Of a DNA stretch of 64,000 nucleotides, positions 21,218-51,130 are shown one piece after another (positions within the stretch are counted from its first letter, which is position 1; each line of letters starts with the position of its first letter). Under the pieces are notes generated by a model. It had not been told where the DNA came from. It saw only the letters and a list, made by a program, of their open reading frames with translations, and did not search any database. This DNA comes from Glandiceps talaboti (Eukaryota; Hemichordata; Enteropneusta; Spengelidae), in the NCBI RefSeq assembly GCF_964340395.1, contig NC_135556.1:23207223-23271222 (forward strand). Reading direction: 5' to 3'. The translations under genes were made by a program, and so were the position numbers.

Positions 21218-21715
21218 GAACACATAAACATTTTTATATTTAGTAGTGTGAAAATAATAGTACATGTATTATTGTAACCTCAATTGATATTACTTCAGGT
21301 TTAATTCTGGCTAACTTTTTTAAATCGGTGTTGTCATATATCCGTGACATTCAGACACTGTAGTATACTATGTGACTAAGAAATGAATACGAATTAATAA
21401 TTTATACAGCCATCAATATGATATGAGGTATGCTAGTGAAGATATCATTGACAGTACATTCATTACATTGTCTGAAAGTTAATGGAAAATTGTCCTGTAT
21501 GTGCCATTTGTGTCTCTCGAGGCTATGTACATACAGTGTCGACATGCCATCAACTATCTGAACTAGATGACATTATTTATGACCCTGTCTGTTTTGCTTT
21601 CATGAATACTAATTGCAATATCATGGCTAGGCGACAATATTCCCCAATTTACTGTTCCTTTCACCTCATACGTGAAAGCACAGACCCTGCACGAAAGTAG
21701 GATCTATGGTGAAAG

Positions 21716-24241
21716 TAGCTGCAATAATTGTAGCGTTTGATGTGATTTTGAGGGCTTTTTCGTCTGTTTTTGTGCCTTTTTTCGTTCCGACGTTTAACCC
21801 GAATCAAACGCTACAATTCCTCTAATGCAAATGCAAATAGACGAGACCACATTGAAAACGTGAGCGAGGGGTCAACGTACTACCCGTTTCAAACTTCTGC
21901 ATGCCTTGCTACATTTGCCGATTTTGACGGAATTGGGGTACCTCTGAACATTTCTTTGGTCTTGAAGGCTCCGTAATTAATGTTGACGTTAGGACAGGGC
22001 CGTAGCCTGACCAAATTGCCAAAGGGGGGGGGGGGGGGGCAGAACTTTGTCTTGGTGCAATCTTGCATTTAAAATTTAGAAAAGTGCTAATTTACATAAA
22101 TTTACATGCAATTTACATAATATATATTTTAGCATACGCAAATATCATATGTAAGGTCCGAAAAAATAGAAAATGCTGGTCAACGGGTAACCTAACCCAT
22201 CACATTGGGTAAGTAGGTCGATTTCATTTTTTCACAATGCTTGACAAGGATAAAACAAACCATATATAATGATAGCAAAATATTTCAGGTCGAGTTTAGA
22301 TAGAACTTATTCAGTCATCTTGATACTATCTCATGCAATTTGTCTGCATAGCTACAGTTAGGAAATGTACACAATTTACGGTTAAACAAATGGTGTAGTT
22401 CCTCTAACCCTCTCTTCTCAAAAAATGTTAAGCCCCACCAATTGAAACTCAAGCATTATTTTAGCCACCCCTTCTGTCACCTACACTACAGTGGAGATAT
22501 GAAATCATATGGTACAATGATGCATTGGAAGGCGACAACTCCAAAGGTGAAAAAAAATGAAAATAAGACATTGTAGGAGGCCATTTAGAAGCATAAAATA
22601 TCAAACCATAGACATAATAAAATACCAGAATTGAAACAATTATGCTATGCATTACATATTATTTGAAAGTGTATTTTGTTGTGGCAAAGCTGAAAGATAT
22701 TATGCGGATGTGCACATGGTAAATGGCTTCTCCTGAAGTTTAATTTGGTTCCAAAATTCCCGAATAAAGAGCAAAACATTTCAAGACTTTCAGACTTTTG
22801 ATGGCCCAATGGTCGTAAACTTTTGTTCAATTCTTTTTATTACACATTGGATATTTAATCTCAATTCATGCTTGTATGCAACATCAGAGCCAAGTAAACC
22901 ACTGTATAAGATATTATTTGGAATAGACTCAAATGTATATTGTTACATGTACTATTCAGAAAATATGAAGAAATGTCCTTAATTTTGAAAAGAAAATGCG
23001 AAGCCCGGATGAGGATATATTGCACAACTTTTTCATTTTTTTCTGGCCTAATGTCGTATCTTTCAAAGTAGTTGCCGAAAAGATGTCACATTCAAAGTAA
23101 AACAAATGGATGGTGCTTTCTCAAATAAGTAACACAACAAAATAATCATTTGCTTTACCCAACTCCCAAAACTGTTATGGCGGAACCCAAGGTGAATTCA
23201 GTGAATTCTCCTTGTCATTATCATTATAATGGAAATTGAAGTTTGGATTTTGATGTCGAAGGTACAGCTCTGTTTACAAATTCAAGGCCATTCTTTCCAT
23301 AGCAAATTGTCGCTTCAAAATTAATTGCGTAATAACTGTATCAGTGCAATGATATAATTATATCAAACAACATTTTAACCAAAGACAACGTCGAACACAA
23401 TTATTGAAAGAAATATCTTAAACTGCGTACCTAGTTTAATAGTTTTTCAGGGCCACCAAATATTCCAAAAAGAGATCTGCCGTTTTATCAGTATGAAATG
23501 TTTTAATATAAGGAACAAGATGTAAATGAGATCAAACGCATCTTCGGAGTCACTGCATGCAGCATAGCAGGCGACCTCACGTTGAACGACTTTTTCCGTC
23601 TTTTTTTTCTTGAGTTTCACTCGCTGACATTATAATTGCGACTTGCTATCTTCAAATGAAGGAGACTTTCAAGACTACTGTTACTCGCGCGCACTTCTTT
23701 TGTACTTTCCCGCACAAAGAATTTTTAATTTGCTGCAAAAAGTTACCAATTTTTAACTGGACACATTTTTATTCAAAGTTAAGCCAGGGTACAATAGCGA
23801 TATAAGATACATATTAGCCAGGGGTCAGCAGTGTACAGTCACTTTAGTGAACTATCCATTTAAATCGCACATGCTAGGAATAGTCACGTAAATAACGATT
23901 TTAATAGCATCGCTATGTATTCAAAAAGTAGGGTTTTTTTCTTTCTTTTTCCAAAATCTCAGTGGAGGGGGGGGGGGGCAGCTGCCCCCCTTGCCCCCCC
24001 CCCCCCCCCCTCGCAGGCTACGGTACTGTAGGAAATTTCCGATATTTTGCCAGGTAAGGCGTAAATTAGCAGAAAAGTCCGCCCAACTTTGCGATTCAGA
24101 TCTGAATCGGTTCCGTCTATTTGCATTTGCATTAGAGGAATTGCAGCGTTTGATTCGGGTTAAACGTCGGAACGAAAAAAGGCACAAAAACAGACGAAAA
24201 AGCCCTCAAAGTCACATCAAACGCTACAATTATTTCAGCTA
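21716..24241. mobile_element. MULE-like (Mutator superfamily) element with 128-bp inverted ends
   Basis: Terminal inverted repeats 21716-21843 and 24113-24241 begin TAGCTG(C/A)AATAATTGTAGCG and are about 95% identical. The element is flanked by a perfect 9-bp target duplication TGGTGAAAG (21707-21715 and 24242-24250). Long inverted ends with 9-bp duplications are the signature of Mutator-like elements. Without the nested insertion only about 490 bp of MULE sequence remains, so this is a non-autonomous copy; no transposase is seen. Confidence 0.85.
21995..24028. mobile_element. hAT-like non-autonomous element nested in the MULE
   Basis: Ends CAGGGCCGTAGCCTG and, inverted, CAGTACCGTAGCCTG, with G-rich tracts just inside each end. 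It is flanked by a 5-bp direct repeat TAGGA (21990-21994 and 24029-24033). CAG-starting ends fit hAT relatives, some of which make 5-bp duplications. The 2 kb interior has only short open frames and no recognisable transposase. Confidence 0.7.
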
Positions 24242-25624
24242 TGGTGAAAGGTGTAAGCTCAGTGGCTATTATGGGAGAAGGTTGAGGTATTTTGAGGGAG
24301 GGTCGCTTTTTTTGCGCGAGTTTGGGGGGGGGTCACTATATTTTGTGTAATGCTTTTAGGGGTCAAATTTATTTCTTGCATTTTTTAACATCCAAGCTGT
24401 GACTACTGTCAAAGATCTCGGTTGTTTTCATGATGTCAAATATGTTCACATTGCTTCTTGTATTAAATTGTTAAGTATGCCTTGCTCAAAGGTAACGTCA
24501 TGTTCATGAATCTCCAATTGTGTACGTGTTCAGTCCAGCACAATAGTCAACATGGGTCTGTGTTCGTCATTTCGAATTCAAACCTGATAAAGTGCATAGT
24601 AGGGACTTCGTTTGCATCCACACTTGTTAACAGCTATGTACAGGTGAATTCTATCACCCATACCACCATGTCTTTCATACGATTTTGGCTCTTTGACTTC
24701 CATTTTATATTAATTGACAGGGGACAATTGATAGCAAATTACAAGTAATAAAAGGTGACCTGCATTAATGACACACTCACATACAACATGTGATTTGCTA
24801 TCCCTGTGGTAGAACTGTACATTTCATTCTAATCAATCACACTAACACGAACATCAACACTACGTGTGTAGCATTAGAATTTAATGAGTTATACACATAC
24901 CATAGTCATAAAAATAGAATTAACAGAATCAAATTAAAAGGTAGGAATGATACAAATATTGGAAATAAAGAAAACCTACATCAATAGCAAAATACATCTG
25001 TTATGAAATCCTAGGCCTCATTAATGCAAGCTATACCTTTGTATAAGTAAATAATATTTTTAAAACACTGAGGACAAATTAAATAAACACAATTAGGTAT
25101 TTTCCTTTTTTTTTATAAATTGTGTTGCACAGCCTAGTATATACTAGCTTTCTTAAATGTATTTGGCAATATTTTTTAATCAAACTGCAATTATTAGCAA
25201 ATACTGGACAAGTATACTTTCCCTATTGTACATAGACAATGTATCACATGTTTATGTAGCTGTCAAATTTACTTAGTTTTTCATCTATGTGTGACTTTTA
25301 CATTTACAATTTATTTATGCAAATTAACTGTATGCAAATTAGTTGTTTCTACATATTAATTTTGTTATGCAAATGACCTTTTTTATGTAAAAATTATTGC
25401 GAACATCAGAAAAAAATGTAATCACAGCAGAGCATACAAAATATATATTGGTATACACATATTCAAAAAAGTTAGTTGAAATAGCTTCTCACTTCAAGGA
25501 TTGCAAATCATATTACTGTATAATATTAAAATCTGGTCTCGGAATTGGCTTGATTTTATTTAAATATCTGCAATGTACCTTTATATCCTTAGTATTGGAT
25601 CTTGGTGCTATACAAATTCTTTTA

Positions 25625-25627
<3 letters not shown>

Positions 25628-25657
<30 letters not shown>

Positions 25658-25682
25658 CTGACTGACTGATAGATTGATAGAT
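25628..25682. repeat. (GATT)n / (GACT)n microsatellite
   Basis: Tetranucleotide run TTGATTGATT changing to GACTGACT and GATAGATA. Confidence 0.95.
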
Positions 25683-26191
25683 AGTATATTATCATTTAAT
25701 TTTGCTGTTGTCTGTCTTCTTTGGTTGAGCACCTTTTCCCTACCTCCAAGACACACACCAGCTAAATCAAACAATATTATAGGGTAAATAAAGATAAATA
25801 CATCAAATTGATCCAGTTCCTACATCAAATTGTCGTCAGGTTGTGTATAATTTGTACAACATAACATAGCGCAAAGTTTACATTTTAACTACACAAAAGT
25901 CAATGTTATCAGAATATAGGAAAATCAACATCAAAGAAGTGTTTCATATAGTAACAATTTTACTGAAAATAAAGTAAAAACCCTTTCTTCTTAGTATTTT
26001 AAAACAATTTATCACAAAATAGGTCTACATAAAATTTCATTTCTTGAAAGACACTTTTTATCACTTCCATTCTTCCATACTAACTCTGAATTTGACATGG
26101 CTCTTTACTTCTATAAAACTGACATTATTACTTTTAAATTTTCTGATTAAATATTACTTTTGACAAATAAGTCTGAATCAATGACATGGAA

Positions 26192-26428
26192 TCACACATG
26201 TATGTATGTACATGTGTATGTGTGTCTGTGTGTATGTATGTATGTATGTATGTATGTGTGTGTGTGTGTGTCTGTGTCTGTCTGTATGTACATGTATGTA
26301 TGTATGTATTTATGTGTGTGTGTCTGTATGGATGTATGTATGGGTGTATGTATGTATTTATGTATGTATGTGTGTGTGTCTGTATGGGTGTATGTATGTA
26401 TGTATGTATGTATTTATGTATGTATGTA

Positions 26429-26476
<48 letters not shown>

Positions 26477-26487
26477 CAGGTGTGTGT

Positions 26488-26540
<53 letters not shown>
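26192..26540. repeat. Compound (TGTA)n/(TG)n microsatellite
   Basis: About 350 bases of alternating TGTA and TG runs ending in a pure TG tract. All three frames are open, which makes false reading frames. Confidence 0.97.
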
Positions 26541-26544
<4 letters not shown>

Positions 26545-27704
26545 ATAATCAATTACTAATTAGAGAATTGATTGTTCATTAAATACACAAATATTTTAGC
26601 ATGAAATCTTAAATACCGCTCTGGCAATCAGTTTTACTAAGATAGACACAAGCTAAATCTAGTTACAACATATCGATATAAGGTATTGAATGGACGTTGG
26701 TTTAATTGTACCCTGGGTACTAACAGTAAGGTGGCATTTCAAATGACTTCCATTATCTTACATTGTACATTTCAGGAACTTCCACTGTTTACACTATCTT
26801 GATCACCAAGTGATTAGATTCACACAACAGAGGCACTACCTATCAATATCACCCCCTTGTGTAATCTACCACATCATAGTTATAGTTTGTGTCTCTCTTT
26901 GTAAACCGAGACCTTAATTGCCAGAGTAGTAATATGAATGAAAATCCTCCTCATTTGTATTTATATTTAGCATTTTTGCTCCAACTTCATGCCTTAGCCT
27001 GAGATAGTTTCATATAGTGATGATAGGGCTTTTAGATATGTTTACTAAGGGCACATATTGTACATTATAAAGCATTTGTATTGTCGCAGCCCCTCTATCA
27101 TTGCGGGACTGTGAATACCTGTGGGTCACTTTTGATAGGAACCCTAACTGCCACTTTTGGTCAAAAACCTCCCCTACATGGTTTGCCTTTCTTTAAAAGA
27201 TACAAGATATATTTGTTTCAAAGTAGACTTGGACATTCAATAAATAAAGTGACATGACATGACATGACTTTGTGCACAGTTCATCTTCATTTTTGACATA
27301 AATACAACTGTGACAAATGACTTGATATGGTTTCAGAAACTCAATATAATTGACAGGGGAAAATCTTGTCAAATTTACAATAACATAATTTTGAAAGAGG
27401 ACTATCGTGGTAAAATGTGTGAAAAAAAGGGAAATGTTTCTTGTACCTGTCAACATTAACAAATAGACTGATGATTCATTTTCTGTACCTATTAGTTGTG
27501 TATACTTGTAAAGTGTTCAACTGTAAATTAAAGGCTTTTATGGTGCTCTTAGTCTCTGCTATGTACATTAGCAGAGGCTGCCACTTACAACACTCTATTT
27601 GTCTTTGCAATGTGTGTCTTTTTAGTGTGAGGATACAGCTAGAGTAAAGTAAAATGACTTTTCATCAGTCAGTCTCAAATTTTCTTTATCATTATTAATG
27701 CATG

Positions 27705-27710
27705 TTTATT
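27705..27710 (-). terminator. Possible polyadenylation signal of KLHL8 (AATAAA)
   Basis: AATAAA on the minus strand, about 390 bases past the KLHL8 stop. Other AT-rich candidates exist nearby. Confidence 0.3.
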
Positions 27711-27909
27711 CCTTGATTAAGATAGACTGCTGATAGCCACAACCTTTGAAGTGGTCTGTATTACAGTAAAATGTTGGTGCAAATAATTTGTTGAGTCTAT
27801 CTGTTTGTGTTCAACTCTAAAAAGCTAATCTTTAAGGACAAGTGTAACATTTTGTGTGTGTACTGGTGTGAGTGCTTCTATGTCTACACATCATGGAGAC
27901 AGGAAACCA

Positions 27910-28103
27910 TACATCCTTCTATCGGCTGAGTTCTGATCAACTGACTACACAACTACACTCTGATAACCTTCTATGGGCTGAGTTTCTGATCAACTGACTA
28001 CACAACTACACTCTGATAACCTTCTATGGGCTGAGTTTCTGATCAACTGACTACACAACTACACTCTGATAACCTTCTATGGGCCGAGTTTCTGATCAAC
28101 TGA

Positions 28104-28117
<14 letters not shown>
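27910..28117. repeat. 53-bp tandem repeat covering the KLHL8 stop codon
   Basis: About four units built on TTCTATGGGCTGAGTTTCTG and ATCAACTGACTACACAACTA. The rightmost partial unit includes the stop codon and the last codons of KLHL8. Confidence 0.93.
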
Positions 28118-44941
<16,824 letters not shown>

Positions 44942-45015
44942 GGTGATTTAGGCTGCACTAATCCATTTCAAATATTATTGTAAATTATGAGTAGTCTGCC
45001 ATCTCAAGACTCCAT
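44942..45015 (-). other. KLHL8: KLHL8 5' untranslated part of coding exon 1
   Basis: 74 bases between the acceptor (TGTCTTTTTAG) and the start codon, with an in-frame stop TAA just before the ATG. Confidence 0.75.
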
Positions 45016-48000
45016 CTAAAAAGACAAAATAATAGTATTCTTTAATAGTACATTCATATATCAAATACAGATTATTAAGTACTAGCTTTACTAGTACTGT
45101 TTATAAATATGAAACTCTAAACTCTAAGTATGGTGTACAAATGAAGTCAGTCATTTCATTTTGTTTGAAATAACAGTAGACTACTCTATAACAAAAATTT
45201 AGTAATTTACTGAAATTTGAAACTTGCAATATTACTACATGTCAATAGGAAATTCAGCTGGTAAGGATCGTAGGTTAAACAATCTGTAATCAATATACAA
45301 TAAAGTATTTAAAGATGGCTGACTTTTAAAAGACAAACTAACAGAAAATGTCAGCATCTCAGGTTTCAAAAAGACAATCCTTAGATTTTAACGTGTTTTT
45401 TTCAGTTTTACATTCTCAGTGACAATAATTGAATTTAATTTGATACAGAGGGTACATGTACATGGCTTCAAATAGTGTCTTTCTTATGGATGGTAAGTAG
45501 GTAAAATTTACTAGAACCTCTAGGTTACTGGTTTTTTACCTGGGTTATCAACCATTATAGAACAAGGTACATAAAGTACACATTTCCCCAAAACCTTAGT
45601 AAAACATTCTAAAAACAGTCAAGACACAACAAAATTATAAGTAAAAAAAAAAAAAGTGCCGGAATGAATGTTTGCAGACTCTGGGTTCATAGTTACAAAT
45701 GTAATGACTATTTCTACTCACAGTCAAAAATTCATTCTTTATAAAAAAAGTTTTCCCTTTCCAAAATGTATTTGACTCTGTGAATATGTCTGTTAAAATA
45801 ACAGTGTCAATGTACTTAAGGATGAGATCTGTTAGATAAATACAAAAATAGCTTACATAACTTTTATAGACATGTCATATAACAATCCATCATGAGGCAG
45901 AAGGCAGGAATGATAATTAAAATAACAGCAAAGAGAGAAGAAAGATTACAAATAGACATATGATGATTAGATGTTATTTCTCAATATATTTCTTTGTTCA
46001 GCCAAGGAAAATATGAGTGACCTAAGGGGCCTTTGTCAGTACTCGTCAAGCGACTCATCACACGACAAGTATTTTTGCCTGAATGAAGAAAAATATTGGA
46101 GAATAACATAAATATACCACTGCCAATAATATCAAAGAAATTTCGTGGAAAATTTGGCAATTTTGAACATAAATATTACATATTTTCAAATTATTTTTTT
46201 TTCTTTTATGAAATAAGCAAAAATTTGTCTGAGAAGGAAATTTTCAGATTTTAACAGTATTTGTAGAATAACCAAGGGTAACCACGCCATAGATTTTCAC
46301 TTGGCAGACATACAGACCACAGACACAACCTACCATAGCAGTTAAAATACAGCAATGTTATCAGCACACCATTTCTGTTCAAAGGGTACATGTATCACAA
46401 AACAGCTGCTATTTGTATGAACATCACTTTTATAATGAACACAACATGTGCTGCCCACTCAGCCTATCTGCTTAGACCTACACCGTGCTCTCTCACAATG
46501 AGATGGGAGGAAGTCAGGATGTAAACCCTCAGGGTTTTAGATGAAGGAAGTCACGATGTAACCCCCTCAGGGTTTTAGATGAGTCTGTCTATGTGCTAAT
46601 GTCGTTTTACCAGTATGGTGTGTTGCACATGACAACTAAATAGACAGATGAGACTAGTGAAAACAAGCCAGTGAAACCCCTATGGGTATAGAACATATCT
46701 GAGTATAATATTAGTAGTGCTACACTGACAGCATCATACATGTTACATATCTACCTTGTATGCTTGTAGCATGCTGGGTAAGTGAACGGTTTGAAACACT
46801 AATAATTAGGGATCTCTTGCTTTTGAGAAAGCCTACCTTCAGGAATATTTCACTTGCATGTTGTCATGACAACTAGAGGTTTCCCAACTACAGCATGATT
46901 ACAGTGTATATCCTGGGCCAAACAACAGAAGGATTTGACAAGTACAAAATGTAATATTAATCATACATGTACAAATACCAAAATAACTTCAATTCTTACA
47001 GACAGAAACATATAAAAAGACCTCAGTTCCCTAGTAATGCGTTATTTAAATTTTTAAAGCAGCTGGAAATAGAATTTGTCTTGGCCATATTAAATATTCT
47101 CTTTGTTTCACATGTGATAAATTTGTATGTCTGCATGAAACTCATATACATGTATACAACATGAACAGATCTCATCTTGGCCATGCCAAAACTTTTGTTT
47201 GTTATACTGTTATACAGTAACACCCAACATACACTATATCAATATCGCGGCTGCAATATCTTAATCAAATAAAGGTTATTACTCCACCCAAGGTATCATA
47301 ATCTGTAGCTATGAATTTTTTACACATGTAAATTGAAATGTGTGTTGGTTGTGGGTCACAGACATTTTCAAGATACAATTAACATGGCATGGTGTGGCAT
47401 GGTACAGTATGATATGGTGTGGTGTGGTATAGTAAGGTGTGGTGCAGCATCATATGGTATGATACAGTATGGTAGGGTGTGGTATGGTATGGTGTTGTGT
47501 TGTGCAATCTGGTGTGGTGCGGTCTGATTTAATAGTATACTGCACTGCAGTGTGGTGTTGTGTGGTATGGTATTTAGTGGTGCAGTGTGGTGTGGTATGA
47601 TATGGTATGGTAATAGTGTGGTGTTGTGTGGTATAGTATGGTATGATGTGTGATATGGTATGGTAAAATTGTTATGGTGTGGTGCAGTGTATGTGTTGTG
47701 TGGATAGGTATGGTGTATTGGTCCAGTGTGGTGTGGTGTGGTGTGGTGTGGTGTGGTGTGGTGTGGTGTGGTGGTACATTCATTGTATGGTAAGGTATGG
47801 TGTGGTATGGTACCATGTGTTGTGGAGTGGTATCATGTGGTGTGGTATGGTGTGATAGGGTATGGTATGGTGTGGTGTGGTGTGGTGTGGTGTGGTGTGG
47901 TGTGGTGTGCTATCGTGTAGTATGTCAAGCTGATTTATTTTATGTAACCTACATGTACCAATAAATGCTTTACAAAACTGCACAAGTCAAATCTTCCAAT

Positions 48001-50989
48001 CCTATAGGATTACACACAGAAGTTTATAAATACAAAATTAAATATTAAATATCTAGCATTTTTCCTTTTATTAAATGCCTCATAAATAATGCTACCTACA
48101 GAACGTGTTTGTACATAACAAAAATTCTGACATGTACCACAAAGACAAACCAGTAAACCATATGTGTGCTTGCCTTTTTGCTACCATAATTTGATAAATG
48201 ACTCATCTTACCTTGGACTACATACCTACATAAACATATGTATTTATACTTCATATGCAATGATATGTTTCACACATAGTGAATGTACAGGTACAAATAC
48301 ATCATACTGTGTCAAAGGTTAAAGGTCACAAACAGTGGCAGGTAATGACTTATTTGTTTACTGTAAGTATGATTGTTAAACATTCTGAAAATTATAAATA
48401 ATTCATTGTTATTAACAAATCTATAATTTCATACAATACCAACAACCAAAATCACAAAAACTGTAATCCAGTCAAGTCCTCTCTCAAAATGCCACAATGC
48501 ATGGCTGAAAAAAAACACAGCTGGCACCTTTACAATTATCTTTGATAGAAAACTGTGAATTCTAAGTCATCTCTACCTATTTCTAGTTTTACTACAATTC
48601 CACTGTCAGTCTCAGAGCCATGTTATTGAACAGTTAAAGGCCCACTCAGGATTAACATTAAAAATATATATGTCAAAAAGGGTTGTTTGGCAATGTTATA
48701 GAAAAACTTATCACAGAACAAGAGAATAATTCCATATTAACTTAGATAATACAAATGTGATGACATGGAGCTTGACGCATCATTAGCCCTTTTAAGTCAC
48801 TCACGATACCATACATATGTATGATCCACATCAGATAACAATTGTCTATTTCTTTTGTATTCATTCTGTATATTTGAATCATATTTTTCTTTGAAAGTGT
48901 AGCTTATTTTTGTTATCTGGTGAAATAAATTCCATTCATTCAGTCATTCATTCAGTCATTCATTTGTTCATTCATTCATTCATATAGGAAGGGTGTTTTT
49001 CTATATTGTGAGTACACTTAAGACACTATTTAAATGTATGGTTATGTTACTTTGTATTTAAAGGGCCGTGAGGGGGAGACAGAAAAATTGATGATTTATT
49101 CATTATTAATATCAATAATTTTTAATAGCTCTATACTACATGTATAAATTTCATACTACATGTACAGTACTAGTGCATTTGTTGACATACTCCACATAGA
49201 AGCCATTCCACTGTGGTAATCATGTATTATTAGCATGCCATCAATTAACCTGACATTTGAGACTGTCAGCAACATATCACTTTTACTCTTTGCAATAATA
49301 TCTTTTGTTGTCTGTATCTATTTTTGAAGACAATCATAATAAGATACATTTTGTTCTGTTATATGAAGACTAGTGTGTTAGACTTAGATATACAAGTATC
49401 TCGTGAAAGCAGTGAAATATCTTCACAATTCATCAATAGAATGAAGGAGAGAAATTTTCCTTGAACGTTTGAAGTCATGAGCTTATCCTTCTTATAAAAG
49501 AAAATGAAATAATGGAGATCATATGTAAGTGTTTGACAATGTCTGATTGTTTGCAAGTTGGGACAAGTCAATGTCGATTTACTGACCATTGTATGAATAC
49601 AATGCAAGTTCATACACTTCACAATGGCTTGACGTACATGCATTGTACTTACTAAATCATGTACTACTACTTGAAAACAAAGCTGGACTTTGTAAAACAG
49701 ATTATCAGGTGAAAACTACGACAGGGTTGAATCAGTGACCTCAATACCTGCTATCCTATTAATCTCACTGACATGTCAGGCGACACAAAAGTCACAATAC
49801 CGTAACCAAAACAAACACAAGGAGAAGGAGATGGTGTTCTTTGTAATGGAGGTGAAGTCTGAAAGTCTGATGCTTGGTTTTACCTCATAGAATATGTAAC
49901 TAACAGCAAACTTTGCATATTAAACTGATTACTTGTCATGATCATGAATATAGGAAGTCTAAATCACTGACATTGCAGAGGGACTCTCTCTCCAATGTCT
50001 ACATGCATGTCTAAATCTATCCACGTCCTTAGCCTAACCTAACCACTAAGTTTAACACAATATATTAATTGTAGTCAGAGCAGTTTCTAAATTCTTGCCA
50101 GCATTCTTCTGCTCTTGTCTCTACTGAGTATAACACTTGAAAAATAAAAATACCTATTTAAAGTAAAATAAAGCCCAATGATGAAAATGTGTGTCTTTAT
50201 TCTGGATTTATTGGAGCAAATGGGTATGGGGGGGGGGGGGAAAGGTCAATCACATCTGACTAGTCTTAGATAAATATGGGTGAAATGATAATGATTTTAT
50301 TATCACTATAGTTAGACTATGCAAGGAATGTTTCTAATTTGTGTATACAGCTAAGTGACTGCACCATTCTGATTCAAAAACCCAAGTTAAACCTAAATAC
50401 TGTATAGGGGTACATAACTTTTAAACCTTGTGACATTTAAATATCAGAAAATTACTCCAATTTCATTTTTTTTAGTATTTAGTATGAGGAGCAACAGGTG
50501 AGGGGACGATAGGAAATGTTTCCAAATGCATTCACACAGACACGTACCAAAATGTGGCTACGCTTTGTGACTGTGACCTCTCACTTTTTATTGTACGTTT
50601 TATTGTACTTACCGTTACCCAAAACGATGAGCGGTACACAACACAACGGTGACTATGAACGACACTGGGTACATTTGAAGAGCGTGGTATTTGGATATTC
50701 AACAATAATGACGTGGTAACTTTGGAACTAGCCAGAGTAACCATGGAAACCTATAATAGTATGTATATAACATACACGCAACTTCAACATATTAGATATT
50801 TCAAATTCTGAGTACACGTACTTCACACACGCACACTACAGGGGACCTGGTCGAGATTCGGCGACTGTCTGTCCGAACATCGTACATGCCGTGGAGAAAT
50901 ATGTCAGAATTTTACCGCACAAAGACTTTCGTCAGATATCACTGGTATTACTGACTGATAAAAACAAAATCTTGTATTATAAAACTTAC
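45016..50989 (-). other. KLHL8: KLHL8 first intron (6.0 kb)
   Basis: No coding sequence is seen. It contains a duplicated 38-bp unit with CCCTCAGGGTTTTAGATGA at 46503-46580, the large pentanucleotide array at 47.4-47.9 kb and a (CATT)n tract at 48935-48985. Confidence 0.6.
47381..47920. repeat. Pentanucleotide (GGTGT/GGTAT)n array, about 540 bp
   Basis: Long degenerate array of five-base units with two purer GGTGT cores near 47725-47772 and 47870-47908. Confidence 0.95.
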
Positions 50990-51130
50990 CGAAACTGTTG
51001 AAAACAATTGTTCACGTATCACTTTCCCTGCAGTCAACGACAAGCTGCCTTGCAGACGGTGTTTTTGTTGTCTTTGGTTTGGCGTGAGCTGAACTGACCC
51101 TCCAAGCTAACAGTTAATCGCGAATTTCTT
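50990..51130 (-). other. KLHL8: Probable non-coding first exon and promoter region of KLHL8
   Basis: A consensus donor TTTCG|GTAAGTTTT on the minus strand ends an exon at 50990. Upstream, 51000-51140 is less AT-rich and has no TATA box. The transcription start is not determined; 51130 is an estimate. Confidence 0.45.

Larger units (their letters stand above)
24251..27909. other. Intergenic AT-rich region between convergent gene B and KLHL8
   Basis: No gene is seen. The region near 24300 has G-rich GGGTC motifs like those in the PIF-like element at 57-59 kb, perhaps an old transposon edge. It also holds two microsatellites and probably the KLHL8 3' untranslated region. Confidence 0.55.

Noticed and set aside
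21716-24241. LTR element, because of the long repeats at both ends
   Set aside because: The terminal repeats are inverted, not direct, and the target duplication is 9 bp, which fits a DNA transposon. No retroviral or other capsid-bearing element was recognised anywhere in the window.
26192-26540. Long overlapping open frames rich in Cys/Val/Tyr/Met
   Set aside because: They arise from TG/TGTA repeats, which lack stops in every frame. The same applies to the frames at 17.5-18.0, 20.1-20.5, 31.2-31.7, 33.9-34.2, 35.6-35.9, 36.5-36.9, 37.9-38.4, 47.3-48.0 and 61.8-62.2 kb.
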